DNA of 64,000 bases from Gavia stellata (taxonomy: Eukaryota > Chordata > Aves > Gaviiformes > Gaviidae): positions 103,333,334 through 103,397,333 of the forward strand of contig NC_082595.1 in the NCBI RefSeq assembly GCF_030936135.1, read 5' to 3'. Every line of letters begins with the position of its first letter. Within the stretch, counting starts at the first letter, position 1. Below are positions 1-12,000 of the stretch, piece after piece. The translations under genes were made by a program, and so were the position numbers. The notes under the pieces were generated by a model, which searched no databases, had not been told where the DNA came from, and worked only from the letters and a program-made list of their open reading frames with translations.

Positions 1-1065
1 CCACAAACGAATTCCTTGGAATGAAACTAACTCAAAAACGCTTTTCAAATGCTACCAGACATCCAATCTATGTGACTACACTAGAGTTACTCTTAAATAA
101 TCCTCCCTCCCTTAAAACCTGTTGACTTGAACATTGGGTCACCAGAACCAATCATTTAACTTTCCAGATCTACTCTGATTGTGTCACAGGAATTACTAAT
201 GTAGACAGAGCCTGACATTTTGTCATCCCACACAGCAAATACAGGTAGCCAGGGTAAAACTGAACTGCAGGGTCTTCTTATACACAGCTCTGCATTATGG
301 GCCTAATTAATGTGTAAGATGACACAGTGGCATGACCTTACCACACAGCACCATGCAAATTGCACAGAGGAGAAACCCAACCTCATCATTAATACTGGGT
401 CTGTATCTGCACAGCTGTACTGTATGGTGTAGCCCCTATGGCAAAACTCATCTATTTTGGAAGGCCCCTATTAACAGAAATTCTACCTTCTGCTTTGTCC
501 CACTGTTTAACAAGTCTCAATTTGGTCTTTCACCTGTAAAATGGGCATATCTTCTGACTTAACAGGCATACCTTCTCTCTGCTCTGACACTTAGTGCCAC
601 TGAAATGTGCAATGTGTATTTTAGGAAGCAACAATAACTATTGTCTACTGATGAAAACATTTTGTAAAAGCCGTTTCTACACTCTGCCTTTTTATACATA
701 AGCTGCCAAGTTAATGACTAATTTCATGTAAGTGATGATATTAACATAATTAAAAAAATATAGTGGTGCAATATTGACATGTGGTCTAGCAAAATATTTG
801 AAATGAAATTTTGACTGCGTATTGACTAAATAGGTACTGTAAATAGATTGAAAATATTTCAAGAGTTAGTTCAGGTTACTTGAAAACACTTGAAGTGGTT
901 TCAGATGGTGTGATTAATGTGATGACCCTTCTAGTGAAGCTCTACAGCACATGCACCCTCATAATTCATTACAGGTCAGACTGTATCAATTGCTCCTCTG
1001 CTCCTTCTGTCTACTGAAGTAACATAAACTTATTTCTGAACATGCAGCTGAACTTGTGGTTGTTC

Positions 1066-1079
1066 CTGCCACCTAGTGG
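1066..1079 (-). promoter_or_regulatory. Candidate CTCF binding motif
   Basis: Read on the minus strand the sequence is CCACTAGGTGGCAG, which fits every position of the core CTCF consensus CCASYAGRKGGCRS. It lies about 5.3 kb upstream of the TDRD15 promoter, where an insulator between APOB and TDRD15 would be plausible. Occupancy is inferred from the motif only. Confidence 0.5.
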
Positions 1080-4000
1080 CTATCGCTCAAGTTAGCAGAA
1101 ACACAAACTAAGAACACACTGAGGACACACTTTCAAAGACAAAATCGGAAAAAGTGCACAAACTTTTGTTTTGAGATGACTAATTTGAGTCCCGTTGTTT
1201 TTCAAGTTTTTTGACTATTACAAAAACCAGCAAACCTTTTGGACTGACTTCAGAGTAAAAAAAAAAGATCTTGTAGTGTGAAAGGTTCTGAAGAGACACC
1301 GATTTTTTCAGGAAAAGCTAATACAACGATGTGATTCTTTTTGTATCCCCTACTTCTAATGTAAGTGTCATAATTCAAACAATAAATCTGGGCTTACCTA
1401 TGCTGGAAAAAAATGATCCATTTAGCGTGAGATTTATCTTAGCTGGAGGTGCTTTCACTGTTCATTTTTAGAACTTTGAAATGTCCTGTATATCTGCTGT
1501 TGCCACTCACTCGTACTTCTGTGTTACCTACATCTTCCCTTTCAAAGCTATATATTTAAAAGACAAGCGCAAGTGCTATTACAAGGAATGCTGCAGTGCC
1601 TTTTAGAAAAACAATTTGATTACATGCAATAAAAAAATGTTTCTGGCAATCAAAAACCACTGATGTATTTTCAGGTTTGCACAAGACAAGCTGGAAAGGG
1701 ATGGAACTAAGCCATGGAGCATAAGTTCCTCTGCCCACAGCCTTTAGCATGTCATGACCTAATCAAATCCCATAGGGGACAATTTCAAAGTACTTTGTTA
1801 TACAGAACTGTCCTTCCTAAAAATGAAAAAGTGTAACAGTTATCTATTTTAGTAACAGTTTTATGATATTAATATTCAAAAACAATCTTAGCAATACTAA
1901 GGACAGATCCCAGAACAGTCGTGGGGATTAAAAGCAGGATATGCACTGTTTAATTCTCCTTCTTCCTCCCTGTGGAATCAAAGCAGTTATGATCTCTACA
2001 TAAATCTTCATGAAAGTCAGGTGCTTCAGAAGGGGATTCATTCCAGTCAGCATAGAGTGAATAGAACTAGCATCACAAGCATTCAGCTATCTAGTCACCC
2101 AGGAAGGAAACATAAAGGAGAAGATTAAGTGTTAAACCCTTCTCTGTTCCTCTGTTGGGGAGATACTCCCATCCTCTTCTAACCTGTACCTCTTGCCTTT
2201 GTTGGAGGCAGATGGTTACCCAACTTTTTTTCCCCCTCAAAGGAATTCAGTAAGGCTCACTTTTATTTTAAAACTCAAACAGAAGAGAAGATGCTGATAA
2301 TTCCTCTCCTCATTTTATATGGTATCCTAGTGATTGCGATTTTTCTCCATTTTTTTTTTCCACTGCTTAAATCAAAGCAAATACTTATTTACCACCTGCC
2401 AAGAATACCTTAAGAAGGCTGCAGACTGCTGTTGGTGTTTAGACTAGGAGATGAATGTCCATGTTATCCAAAAAACATCCTTTGGGTAATATGTTTCAGC
2501 ATCCCCCTTAGTTTCTACAACAAAGGATAGCTTTGTCTTATGTTCCCCTCCCCTCAAAAATCAATTTTTGTCAGTGTTGGAAGTTAGCTATAACTGTGAC
2601 TAGTTATTCATTACCTGATTTCAACACAGGTGCTCACTCATACAGTGCTATGTTCTACTTCCTGACAGACAGCTGGCAGTAAAGCTTCATTTACAATATT
2701 CTGTTCAACTGTAGCAGAAGAATACTTTCACTTTCTTTATACTACACTTGAATCTATAAGGAAAGCTAGTATCTATTCTTTCACAAGAAATCTCACATGG
2801 AAGTGTACTGCAAGTACTCAAACTCATAAACAGACCACCATCTCTTACAGAATAAAAGTGGGTATAAACAGCCACTTCATTCCATGAGCACAGAAGGCTT
2901 TTTTAGTGAAAAGTTTTGGTTTTCATTAACTATTTTTAAGGTATATACAAGAGTCATAGCAAAAATTTCCTATGAGAAAACATTCCTGAGTGGACATACA
3001 GAGACATATTTTGGAACATATGAAGTACCACCTTGTTCAGTAGTTTGATATAGACAAAAAACAACTTGTGGCTCCCTTTAGGAGTTCTGTCTTAGTCAAG
3101 ATTTGTTAAGTGAGTAAAGCCCCACACATCAAAATTCTTTTTAAATTCTATTTTATTTCTGTCAATGGAATACAAATAAACTTATCAGAGTTTGTTAACC
3201 TTCCATACTGGAAAAACCAGCAAAAGTATTTAATGGCTTCCTCACAATAATGACAAGGAAGGAAAACATAGCTTTTTGTGGGAATAATAGCAATACAAAA
3301 TTTGTAAAGATCAATAAAGTGGAAAAGATGAGAACTCGGAGTTGGTTGTACTACTTACACAGTAAACAAAGCTGGAAAAAACCCTGAAGATTTAGTACTA
3401 ATCAGAGCGGAATGTGTAGTTTCACCAGTATTTAAAAACATTCACAATTCAAACATAAACACTGAATAGGTTTTACAAGTTTGCTAAAGTACACTATAGG
3501 GATGTTCTGGGACATTGCAACATTGCTATTTCTGCTTTTGGCTGTTATGTGCTTCCTGAACACTTACAGTGGCCTATAGTGACTCTTCATGTCTCAAATG
3601 CTATTGGAAGAGCTCGCTTCTAAGATTTGGCAGTACTTTACGCATACCTGACACTCTCCAATGTAGATATAAAGCCTGGCGGGGAAAAAAAAAAATAAAT
3701 CATACAACTCTTGAGCAAACCAAAGACCTACAAAACTCCCACACTATGTCAGAAAAGACATAATTCCTTCACCGGCTGAAATGATGCAAATTGCAAAGAA
3801 ATTCTGTAACAAAGGCACAAACAGCAAAAAAGCTCTTCTTTCATTTCAGAAAAAGGCGAGAAAGCTCCAGCACGCAATCGGCACTGGCAGCTTGTCTGGT
3901 CACACCTTTTGTTTTTTCTTCTCCTCCCTCTCTACCGCCCTTGCTGCATAGTAGCACAACTTCAACCAAGAGGGACACACTGTATTTCACCATGCGTAAC

Positions 4001-5274
4001 TGCCCATGGTTAAGGCATGCTGCAGGGAAGTGGTACACATTTTTTAAACTCACGTGGCAAGAATCTGTTTCTGACTGCTTCTGACTGCTCTAACCATAAG
4101 ATTATTCTATTACAGCTGCCATCACCACTGTAATTGGAGCAGGAAGAAAATGTATCTCTTGCTGCCTTTAAAAAAGCAGTGGTAGCACTCTGCCTTCAGG
4201 AGTGAGTTCTGGATTGTAGTCAGAACAGGATTGACTTCAGCCTAAATTACAGGGAAAAACATAGCCATACCCCACATCCCTTTGTAATATTTAGTACTCA
4301 TAAGCTCAAGACTGCTCCTTATTGAGTACCTGAGTCTTCTGAATTGCTATTCTGAGGCAGCACTCCCCCTTCACACTATAGAGGATGCCAAGATGCTTAC
4401 CTTGGGTTCTAGATTTCAGTTTGAGGTTTTAATCTGGCAAGAATGTAACTTCTTTAAAAGATTTGTCTTATCTTTCCTCTCTATAAATAAATCCATTCTT
4501 GCATAACTCTGCTTTATTAGACTAATGGTATTTCTATGGATGTGAAATCTGATCATCTAATAGAGAGTAAAACTACATAAAGAAATTTAGTCAGATCTTC
4601 AAAACACCTTAGACAAGGGAAAATTTCAGTATTACAAGGCTTTCATCAGTCTATTACTATGCTAAATATACTGGCATTCTATCTTTTTTATTAGAAGTGA
4701 CACAAGTATGCTCAGATGTTTTGTATGGATCTCCAAAGTCTTTAGATACACTGGATGTCCATCTTCCTAAAAAAGCTCTCTTGTAATAAGATGCGTATTC
4801 AAGGAAATGTACATTTAGAATAGTCTTAAAAGAGAGACCATTTAAGCCCAACCAGTACTCCAATACAAAACACAGTATCTGCAGGTAAACAGTTATATGA
4901 AAAAAAAGAAGTGTGGCATATACTAAGCTGCTAAATTACTTACCATCCCAGACTTGTTATGTTACAGACTCATTTACTTGTAAGACTTGAGAAGCTTCCT
5001 GAAGTCTGTACCTTCTGTAAGAGGTACTTGATGAGGGTGAGATGCTTTCTGTGGGAAAGCCTTCTGCAGGAGCTGCCTAAAGAGAAGTATCTATGTCTAA
5101 ACCCTGAAGCATACTGCTGTTACCTAGGAGGGAATGGGGGTGTGGAAATACAAAAAAAGCTGAGACAGGCTTAATAGCATGTTGGTTGTGCAGGGGGGGT
5201 GGCCCAACATAAGAACGCAAGAAAAAAACTAGACATTTTGTCCAGAAATATAAAGCTAAATGTGTATCAGTGAT

Positions 5275-5350
5275 AGACCTGTAGTGCCAAGAAAGGTTGG
5301 ACCAGATGATCCTTGAGGTCCCTTCCAAGCCAGTACTCTGTGATTCTAAC
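5275..5350 (+). mobile_element. CR1 LINE 3' tail fragment
   Basis: The stretch with GGTTGGACCAGATGATCC followed by TTGAGGTCCCTTCCAA and ending near CTGTGATTCT is the standard avian CR1 3' end. It closely matches the tail of the larger CR1 copy at 50683-50742, so both probably belong to the same subfamily. The element is 5'-truncated to under 100 bases, as is usual for CR1, and has no coding content. Confidence 0.8.
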
Positions 5351-5820
5351 CTTTGTTCTGACTAGCTCTTACAAAAAAGCTTAGACATGACAAATGTGAC
5401 TGCTTACCTGCAAAATTAAATTAAGAACTCCTGTAAATTTTAGGGTTAATTCAAGTAGGTATGACACCACTTTAAACATATATTATCCAGGGTTCAATGT
5501 AATAGTTGTATTTGGAGATTACTACTATCTCTAAGAATTGCAAAAGCAACTTTTCTCTTTCTTAACTTTTCAAAGTGTAACTATGATGCAGCAACACTGA
5601 CCAGTGGGGGAGAAAAAAAAAAAAGTAAAAATTGAAGGTAAACTCTGAGAATTATACATGTATGAACACATTCCAACCAGTGACATCAGTTATACCAGCA
5701 TCTATTGGTATTTGTAGGACTACACTTCACACCAAGTTTTCTTATTGTGACCACCTCACTAAGCTTATACTCTTAGTAAAAAAAAAAGAAACAAACCCCA
5801 AACTAAGACACCCCTCAGCC

Positions 5821-5842
5821 GCCCCCCCCCCCCAAAAAAAAA
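5821..5842 (+). repeat. Poly-C followed by poly-A tract
   Basis: A run of twelve C (5822-5833) runs directly into nine A. It is a low-complexity tract and is prone to sequencing length error. Confidence 0.85.
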
Positions 5843-6078
5843 GCCAAACTTACATGCAAAAGCAAGTGGCACAGCACTTTTCACCTTATGAAGACGTACT
5901 CTTACCAAGATAAAAAATTTCTTCCTGATGACAAGAAAGAATAAGAACTCCCAAATCGTCTTTAGATAGCTCCAGAAGATTCAGTGACTCACAGGCACCT
6001 TTTATAAAGATTAGAGACCACCTTATAAAAAACAAACAACCACAAGTGCAAACATAAAAGAAAAAGAAAAAATAATCA

Positions 6079-6095
6079 CAAAACAAACAAACAAA
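6079..6095 (+). repeat. (CAAA)n microsatellite
   Basis: Four successive CAAA-type units followed by a C run. Simple repeat just 5' of the CpG-rich promoter. Confidence 0.8.
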
Positions 6096-6376
6096 CCCCC
6101 AAGCCAACCAAACAAAGCACAACTCTAAAAGAAAGAAGAAGGACACGGGGATACACACGCGGAGAAACACAAGACACTGACCCCACCCAAGCACTTCACC
6201 CTCAGCCCAAGCTGGAGGCGGAACCTCTGCTATTAGGCCGCGCCGATTGGCTGGGTGCTGCCACCGCGCTCCCGCCAATCAATTAAGCCCCAATCTCCAC
6301 CCAAGAGGCGCTTAAGTTTTCGGTGGTGCTACAGCACATGCGCCTTGTCGAGCAGCGTGGGAGAGCTGGTCTTTGC

Positions 6377-6389
6377 GCCGCCATTTTGG
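6377..6389 (+). promoter_or_regulatory. YY1-type initiator motif
   Basis: GCCGCCATTTTGG matches the strong YY1 site that characterises many TATA-less vertebrate promoters. It lies about 85 bases downstream of the last CCAAT box, a typical spacing for NF-Y-driven start sites. It is followed by a possible splice donor (GTAAGC) at 6400-6405. Confidence 0.55.
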
Positions 6390-6399
6390 TCAGTGGGGA

Positions 6400-6518
6400 G
6401 TAAGCGGTGGTGCCGGTGCGTGGTGGGTTGTTGAGCTCCGTGTTGGGGTGGCGTAAAATGATCGTGCTCTGGTGGTTACAGCTCTCGCATGTCGCTTTCG
6501 CGTTTGTGAGTGGTAAGG
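6400..6518 (+). other. TDRD15: Candidate 5' splice donors of the non-coding first exon
   Basis: Three donor-like sites lie in this short span: GTAAGC at 6400-6405, GTGAGT at 6506-6511 and GTAAGG at 6513-6518. Any of them could pair with the acceptor at 9056-9057. The sequence alone does not decide between them, and alternative first-exon ends are possible. Confidence 0.4.
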
Positions 6519-9057
6519 AAGCTGCAGCTGAAGTGTGGCGGTCTTCACTTTCGGGTCTCGCCTGGCGGCGGCAGCGTCCGCCTGCCGGTCCGCGCGTTGT
6601 CGAGTCGAGCGCGCCTCTGCGCTCCGCTCCTCTCAGGCGAGCGCTGCCTGGGGCGTCAAGCAGCGCCGGTCAGAGCTGCTGCTTTGGAGGGCACCGCAGA
6701 TACCATAAGCTGTTGCTGGTGTCCTGCATGCGGTTGCATTTAAAAGCCCTGTCATTATGCTATAAGTCTGTTTGTATGGGAGTAGCGCATGATAAAAGCA
6801 TAGATTTTGATGGCTGAAGCATTGCAAACAAAAATAAATGTGCGACCGCTCTTGCTTAGAAAGTAGGTGGTAGATTATCTGTGTAGTGTTGTGACTGGTG
6901 CGTTTTTTGAACTGCAGTGAAGAAAGAATGGTTTTACCATGGTTTTAGAATGGTGGATTCAGTTTTGTAATTTTGTTTTTTGAAGTTTTAACATTGTAAT
7001 TAAACTGGGTATGAGGAACCCTTCCAGGGTGTGTTTGTTGGGCAGGAGGAGGATTTGGAGAAGTGGTAAAAGAATTTAGTTTATGTATATTTTTCTAATG
7101 ATTTTTCTATCATCTTTCCTTGTAGAGAGATGCAAAGTTGTTAATAAGAGGGCTGAGGTTTCTAATGGTGTGTTCTGAATGTATAAGTCCTAACTGGTAT
7201 ATAGGTGAGTAAAAAGCAAAAGGTCATTTTGTAAACTGTAGAAATGTGACTGTTACCAGTGTGATGCTGTTATTTGGGCTGTGACAACAGGCAAGCAGGT
7301 GTTGATGCACAAATTGTTTTAATTTGTTATGTGTTTCTGCAACCTGGGGTTTGTTTCAATGAAAAAAAAGAGGTGCCCAAAGTGTCAATAGTGCACCTTC
7401 AAAAGTTTGATTCTCTCTAACAATGAGGTGTTTCTTCCAGGCAGACAGAACCCTTTCCTGAAGGCTGTTTTCTTTTATTAAAAACACCTCAGAACTTATC
7501 TTTCTGTTTTATTACAAGGAGACGTAAAAAACAGGGGCCCTTGTTTAAGATGGTATTTTTCAGATCTGGATTTGGTACTGCTTTTACTGGGAGGTTTTTT
7601 TTTTAGATGGCTGGTGGTTTTGGGTTGGTTTTTTTTGAGAAGTTAGGTATCCTTCCTCCTCCTGCCCGAGACATTCTGGTAAGTAGGAGTGCTCATTTAT
7701 TTATTATTTTTTGTGTGTGGAACTAGAATGATGGGGATCAGTATTTATGCAGAAGACACATTGTGTGATCACTAGCTACTTCATGTATGCTTGTGATTAA
7801 AAAGTATTGTCGCAGTTCTATTGAAGATTTTTTGCAGGCTGAGGAGGATCCTGCTCTAATAACCTGTTGAAACTGGAAGTTTCACTTTCAGCTTTACATA
7901 AAAATTCATAAATCAAGCATATGCTTTGTCTAGTCTATCCTTGTGTGTTTATCCATCCACTGCCTTTGCATTTGACAGATGTGCTTTACCCCTAATTACT
8001 TTGTTAGAACAGCAGCTTGTTTCATAGAATTGCTTGATTAAGTTATGGGCATGCACAGCCTTTTTTAAACAATGTGAAATCACAGATCAGTTGACAAATT
8101 TGAATGGAACTTGAAGACCAGATTATAGATGAAGGTCAGAGAAGTATCTCAATAGTTTGAAGATACTTGAACTTGCAGAATTGGAGTGTTGAGACAGTAC
8201 AAAACACGCCTGGCACAATTGTTAGTTTATGGGCAGTGCAGAAATGGTGGACATAGATAATGTGTTCTATATATCCTTGCAATTATGAAAACTTAAAATA
8301 TGCTACAGCTATACCTGATAGTGTCTAGACAGCCAGATGAAGTAAATAGTAAAGCACAGAGCTATAAGATGTCACTGTTTTGAAGAAGTGATATACACAG
8401 AAAAACCAGGGTGAGTAAGGGAGGAGTCCTTGGTCATTCACATATTAAAAAGAAAGAGAGAAACAGACTGGAAATACTTTGGCAGGTAAAGTCTCCTTGT
8501 AACTGCCAATCTAGTGCAATGAAACACTGAACTGGATCTCCTTTGGAGAGATTTGCAGTTAAATGTTACTTACATCCAGTAAATTTATGAAATGAGCAGA
8601 GATTGTATAAATGACACGAATTGTTTTCCACTCTTATGTTTTATTTGGGCATAAATACTTTTCTTGGAGAAGAAATACAGTTATCTTCCTGGTCGTCTGT
8701 TCTGTCCTGTTATGCGTCCCTGCATGTCCATGTCATGTTGTGCCTGCGCCCTGCCCCCCGCCCAGTTTTCTGATATAATTTTAATTTTCTTGTGTTATTC
8801 TGGGAACAGCTTTCTGATTATGAAGTATTCTCAAGTGATAAAATTAGTCTAGCCACAAGAGCAAGTCAAGAGGTACTTTTTTCAGATGTTACCTGAACAT
8901 GTCTTTGCAAAGGGAATTGTGTCAATTCATGACTCGTAAAAGATGACATTGTCAACTAATTCCTTATATGAAATTTGTTTTCAAAATGCTTTAACAATTT
9001 TAACAGATAAAAAATATGGCAAATTATCAGGCTGATCTTACTCCTTTTTTTTTGCAG
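6519..9057 (+). other. TDRD15: Probable 5' UTR intron of TDRD15
   Basis: This 2.5-kb stretch between the CpG-rich promoter and the coding exon has no protein-like frame. It ends in a strong acceptor: a pyrimidine tract with nine consecutive T followed by GCAG, AG at 9056-9057, five bases before the ATG. CpG density falls off after about 6680. Additional small 5' UTR exons inside it cannot be excluded. Confidence 0.6.
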
Positions 9058-9062
9058 ACAGG

Positions 9063-12000
9063 ATGGCATCTCTGACTCCCTCACCAAACATGGTAGATAT
9101 GAATCTGAAGATAACTCATATAGAATGCCATCCCGAGTGCTTGGTTGTAGTGTTCCAGGGTCAATACAAGGCAGGATGTGAGCTTGACTATTACATACTA
9201 CAAAATGAAATACAACGTGTATTCAAAGTAAAACATAATGTTTATGTTGGTGGATCTTGTTTGGTGGAAGACGCAGAAGGAAAATGGCATAGAGGAAGAG
9301 TTCTGGAAAAGAGAGAGAATACCTGTGAGGCTTTTCTTATAGACACTGGGCAAGTGCTAGTGGTTGAGGAAACACATCTTGCTTCTGCTTGTGATGAATT
9401 GTTTCAGCTGCCTCCAAAGGTGGTTTTGGGTGTTTTTGCAAGCATACTTCCTCTTGGAGAAAAATGGGGTCCGAAAGCCATTAACTACTTTTCATCTCTG
9501 GTAGGATTACAGATTACGGGTCATGTGAAAGCTGTTATACCATACCAACTGTTTATTCTAGAAGTCCCAAAGATTATTAGTGATGTTCTTGAACTGCAGT
9601 TAGGAAAATGTATTGATGCAGATTCATTTTGTCTTATTGTGGAAGCGTTAAGAGCGTTTCCCCAAGAAATGCTTTGTAAGAGAGTGCCACAATTGTTGCA
9701 ACAGAAGTATCCAGTCAAGGAGTTGCTTACTTTCAGTAATTCTGAGAAACCAACAGATTTTTGGCCAGTTCCAGATGATCTCTTTCCTCGTCTACCTGTT
9801 GGCAGTAAAGAAAATGTAAAAATAACCGTTGCAGTAAGCCCGAGTAAATTTTACTGTCAGATACAGAAATGGCAGAAAGAGCTGGAAGATTTGACAGGAG
9901 CTATGCATTTGTACTATGAAGCTATCAGTACAGAAAATAATAAATCTTTTGATAGTTTAGGGCTACTCTGTGCTGCCAAAAGGCAAAATGGACAATGGCA
10001 TAGGGGAGTGATAAAACAACTTCTCTCTGACCGTGTGGAAGTCTGGTTTATGGATTTTGGCAATACTGAAGCTGTGCCATCTAGTTGTGTTCAGAAACTT
10101 AAAGCAGAGTTCATGGCATTACCAATGATTTCCTTTCCATGTGTGCTGTCTTGTTTTGGTAGTCAGGATGAAACAGTAATAAAAATTCAGCTGAAAGAAC
10201 TTATACAGGCCTTGATAGGACAAACTTCTGTGTGTGTCCATGTTGATTTATTCAATGACATTAAACGCTTGTATTACATTACGCTGCAAAATCAAGATCT
10301 TGAAATTAATGCTAAGCATCCAGAAAACCTGAATGAGGCAGCCACATCATGTGTCTCGCTTTTGGAAACAAAAATCACAAATATTGCTGTAAATGACAAA
10401 CCATGTGATGAGAGATACAGTTCTTTTAAGAATTGTACTGGAAAGAAACATACAAAAAACTGCATACCTGAATGGGATATTTCTTTGTCAAGCTACTGCA
10501 AAAGACTAGAAATGCAAATGAATTCTTTCCATTGTGCTTTTGTGGTATATATCGTAAATCCATCTGACTTCTGGATTCAAACATGTGAATATCAGAATGA
10601 ATTTAAAGCCTTGATGAAAAATATTGCCGACACGTATAATCAATGTGGAGCTGATGAAATGGTACTTAAAAACCCAGAACCTGGATTGCTGTGCTGTGCC
10701 CGGTATAGCAAAGACATGCATTATTATCGGGGTGTTGTCATTGAAGTGCTTCATGTAAATGTTACTGTTTATTTTCTGGACTTTGGAAATACAGATGTAG
10801 TGCCCTGTTATGATGTGAAAACATTGCTTCCTGAGTTTTCTGATTTACCTGCTTTAGCTATGTGTTGTGCACTTGCTTGCACGTTTCCTGTTGACGATGT
10901 GTGGGTTAAAAAGGAAACAGATTTCTTCAAAGGTATTGTGTTTAACAAACTACTCCTGCTTCATGTTGTTGGAAAGCAAAACAACAAGTATATTGTTAAC
11001 ATGCAGTATAAGAATGGTTTGCAGCAGGGAGATGTTGCCACATGTATGGTTCAAGCTGGATATGCTGAATACTGGGAAAAGACACCAGATTCTGTTCTAA
11101 ACTTGGCAAAAAAAAGTCAAGCCCTGAATACCCACAAATTTAAAAAAAAAAAAGTAAATGCACAGAGCATCTGTAATACTTGTAAAAATAAGGTATCTGG
11201 AAATGGAGAGAGATTTCGGAAGGGAAAATCATTAAGTGTGCCTTCAGTGCTGAGAGAATCTGTTGTGCTGTCCTGTTTTGGAAAAGGTGCTATTTCTAAA
11301 AGGCGTAAATCAGTATGTGAGAAAAAATTATTTTATAAAGAGTTCGTGTTTAAACCAGGAGCTGTTTTTGAAGTGGTGTGTTCTTACATTGTTTCCCCAG
11401 CAGATTTTTCATGTCAGTTGCAAAGCAAACTGCCAGAGCTAAATAAATTAATGGAACAAATTCAGACTTACTATAAAGAGCATAACAGTCCTTACAAAAA
11501 GGAACAGGTTGCGTGTATTGTTAAATGTCCCAAAGATGGGAAGTGGTACAGAGCAACTGTTGTGCAGCACATATCCACAAATGAAGTTGATGTGGTTTTT
11601 GTAGACTATGGTTATCGGGAAAGAGTTTTACTTAAAGATCTTCAAGCTGTTCTTCCAGATTTCCTAACTTTGGAAAGTCAAGCGTTTCGATGTGCACTTA
11701 AAAATGTACCCTTACAGATTGACTCACTTAATTGGTCTGAAGAAATGCGTAGACATTTTGAAGACTTCATTTCTGCTTCTAGAGGACCACTGACTTGCAT
11801 CATTTGTGCTCTTATTCTTGTAAGACCCAACTGTTTATGCAATATAGTTGACTTACAGACTCCATTTACTAGTGCAGAGGAATTCCTCAGAGGATGTGGT
11901 CTCACCCAGTCTGAATATATTGGTCTGAGAAACCTCACATCTTTGGGTTCTCTGTACAGTTTTTGCTACTCATCTTTTAATATAAAAGTTGGAAGTGAGG

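Larger units (their letters stand above)
1..6180. other. Non-coding upstream flank of TDRD15
   Basis: No open frame here has protein-like composition or a recognisable domain; all are short and AT-driven. The stretch is AT-rich and looks mostly unique. It holds a CTCF-like motif at 1066-1079, a CR1 tail fragment near 5275-5350, a poly-C/poly-A run around 5822-5842 and a CAAA microsatellite at 6079-6095. In other amniotes the neighbour on this side is APOB, transcribed away from TDRD15, but no APOB exon is visible, so this is intergenic or holds unannotated non-coding transcripts. Confidence 0.6.
6180..6540 (+). promoter_or_regulatory. TDRD15: CpG-rich TATA-less promoter and first exon region of TDRD15
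   Basis: This is the most CpG-dense part of the window and the only CpG-island-like sequence upstream of the large coding exon. It has an inverted CCAAT box (ATTGG, 6246-6250), two direct CCAAT boxes (6275-6279 and 6290-6294), and GCCGCCATTTTGG at 6377-6389. The last is a classic YY1 initiator-type site, usually found at or just downstream of start sites. TTTCGCG at 6496-6502 resembles an E2F site. No TATA box is seen. Transcription probably starts around 6320-6390, giving a short 5' UTR exon spliced to the coding exon. The start site and its assignment to TDRD15 are inferred; the promoter could also fire leftward. Confidence 0.65.

Noticed and set aside
5886..6278. 130-codon minus-strand frame upstream of the promoter
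   Set aside because: Composed largely of low-complexity Phe/Leu/Cys from A-rich microsatellite sequence; no family resemblance.
6407..6817. 136-codon plus-strand frame across the CpG-rich region
   Set aside because: It begins with GTG rather than ATG, overlaps the promoter and candidate donor sites, and its Ser/Arg/Ala-rich text is what GC-rich DNA gives in any frame.
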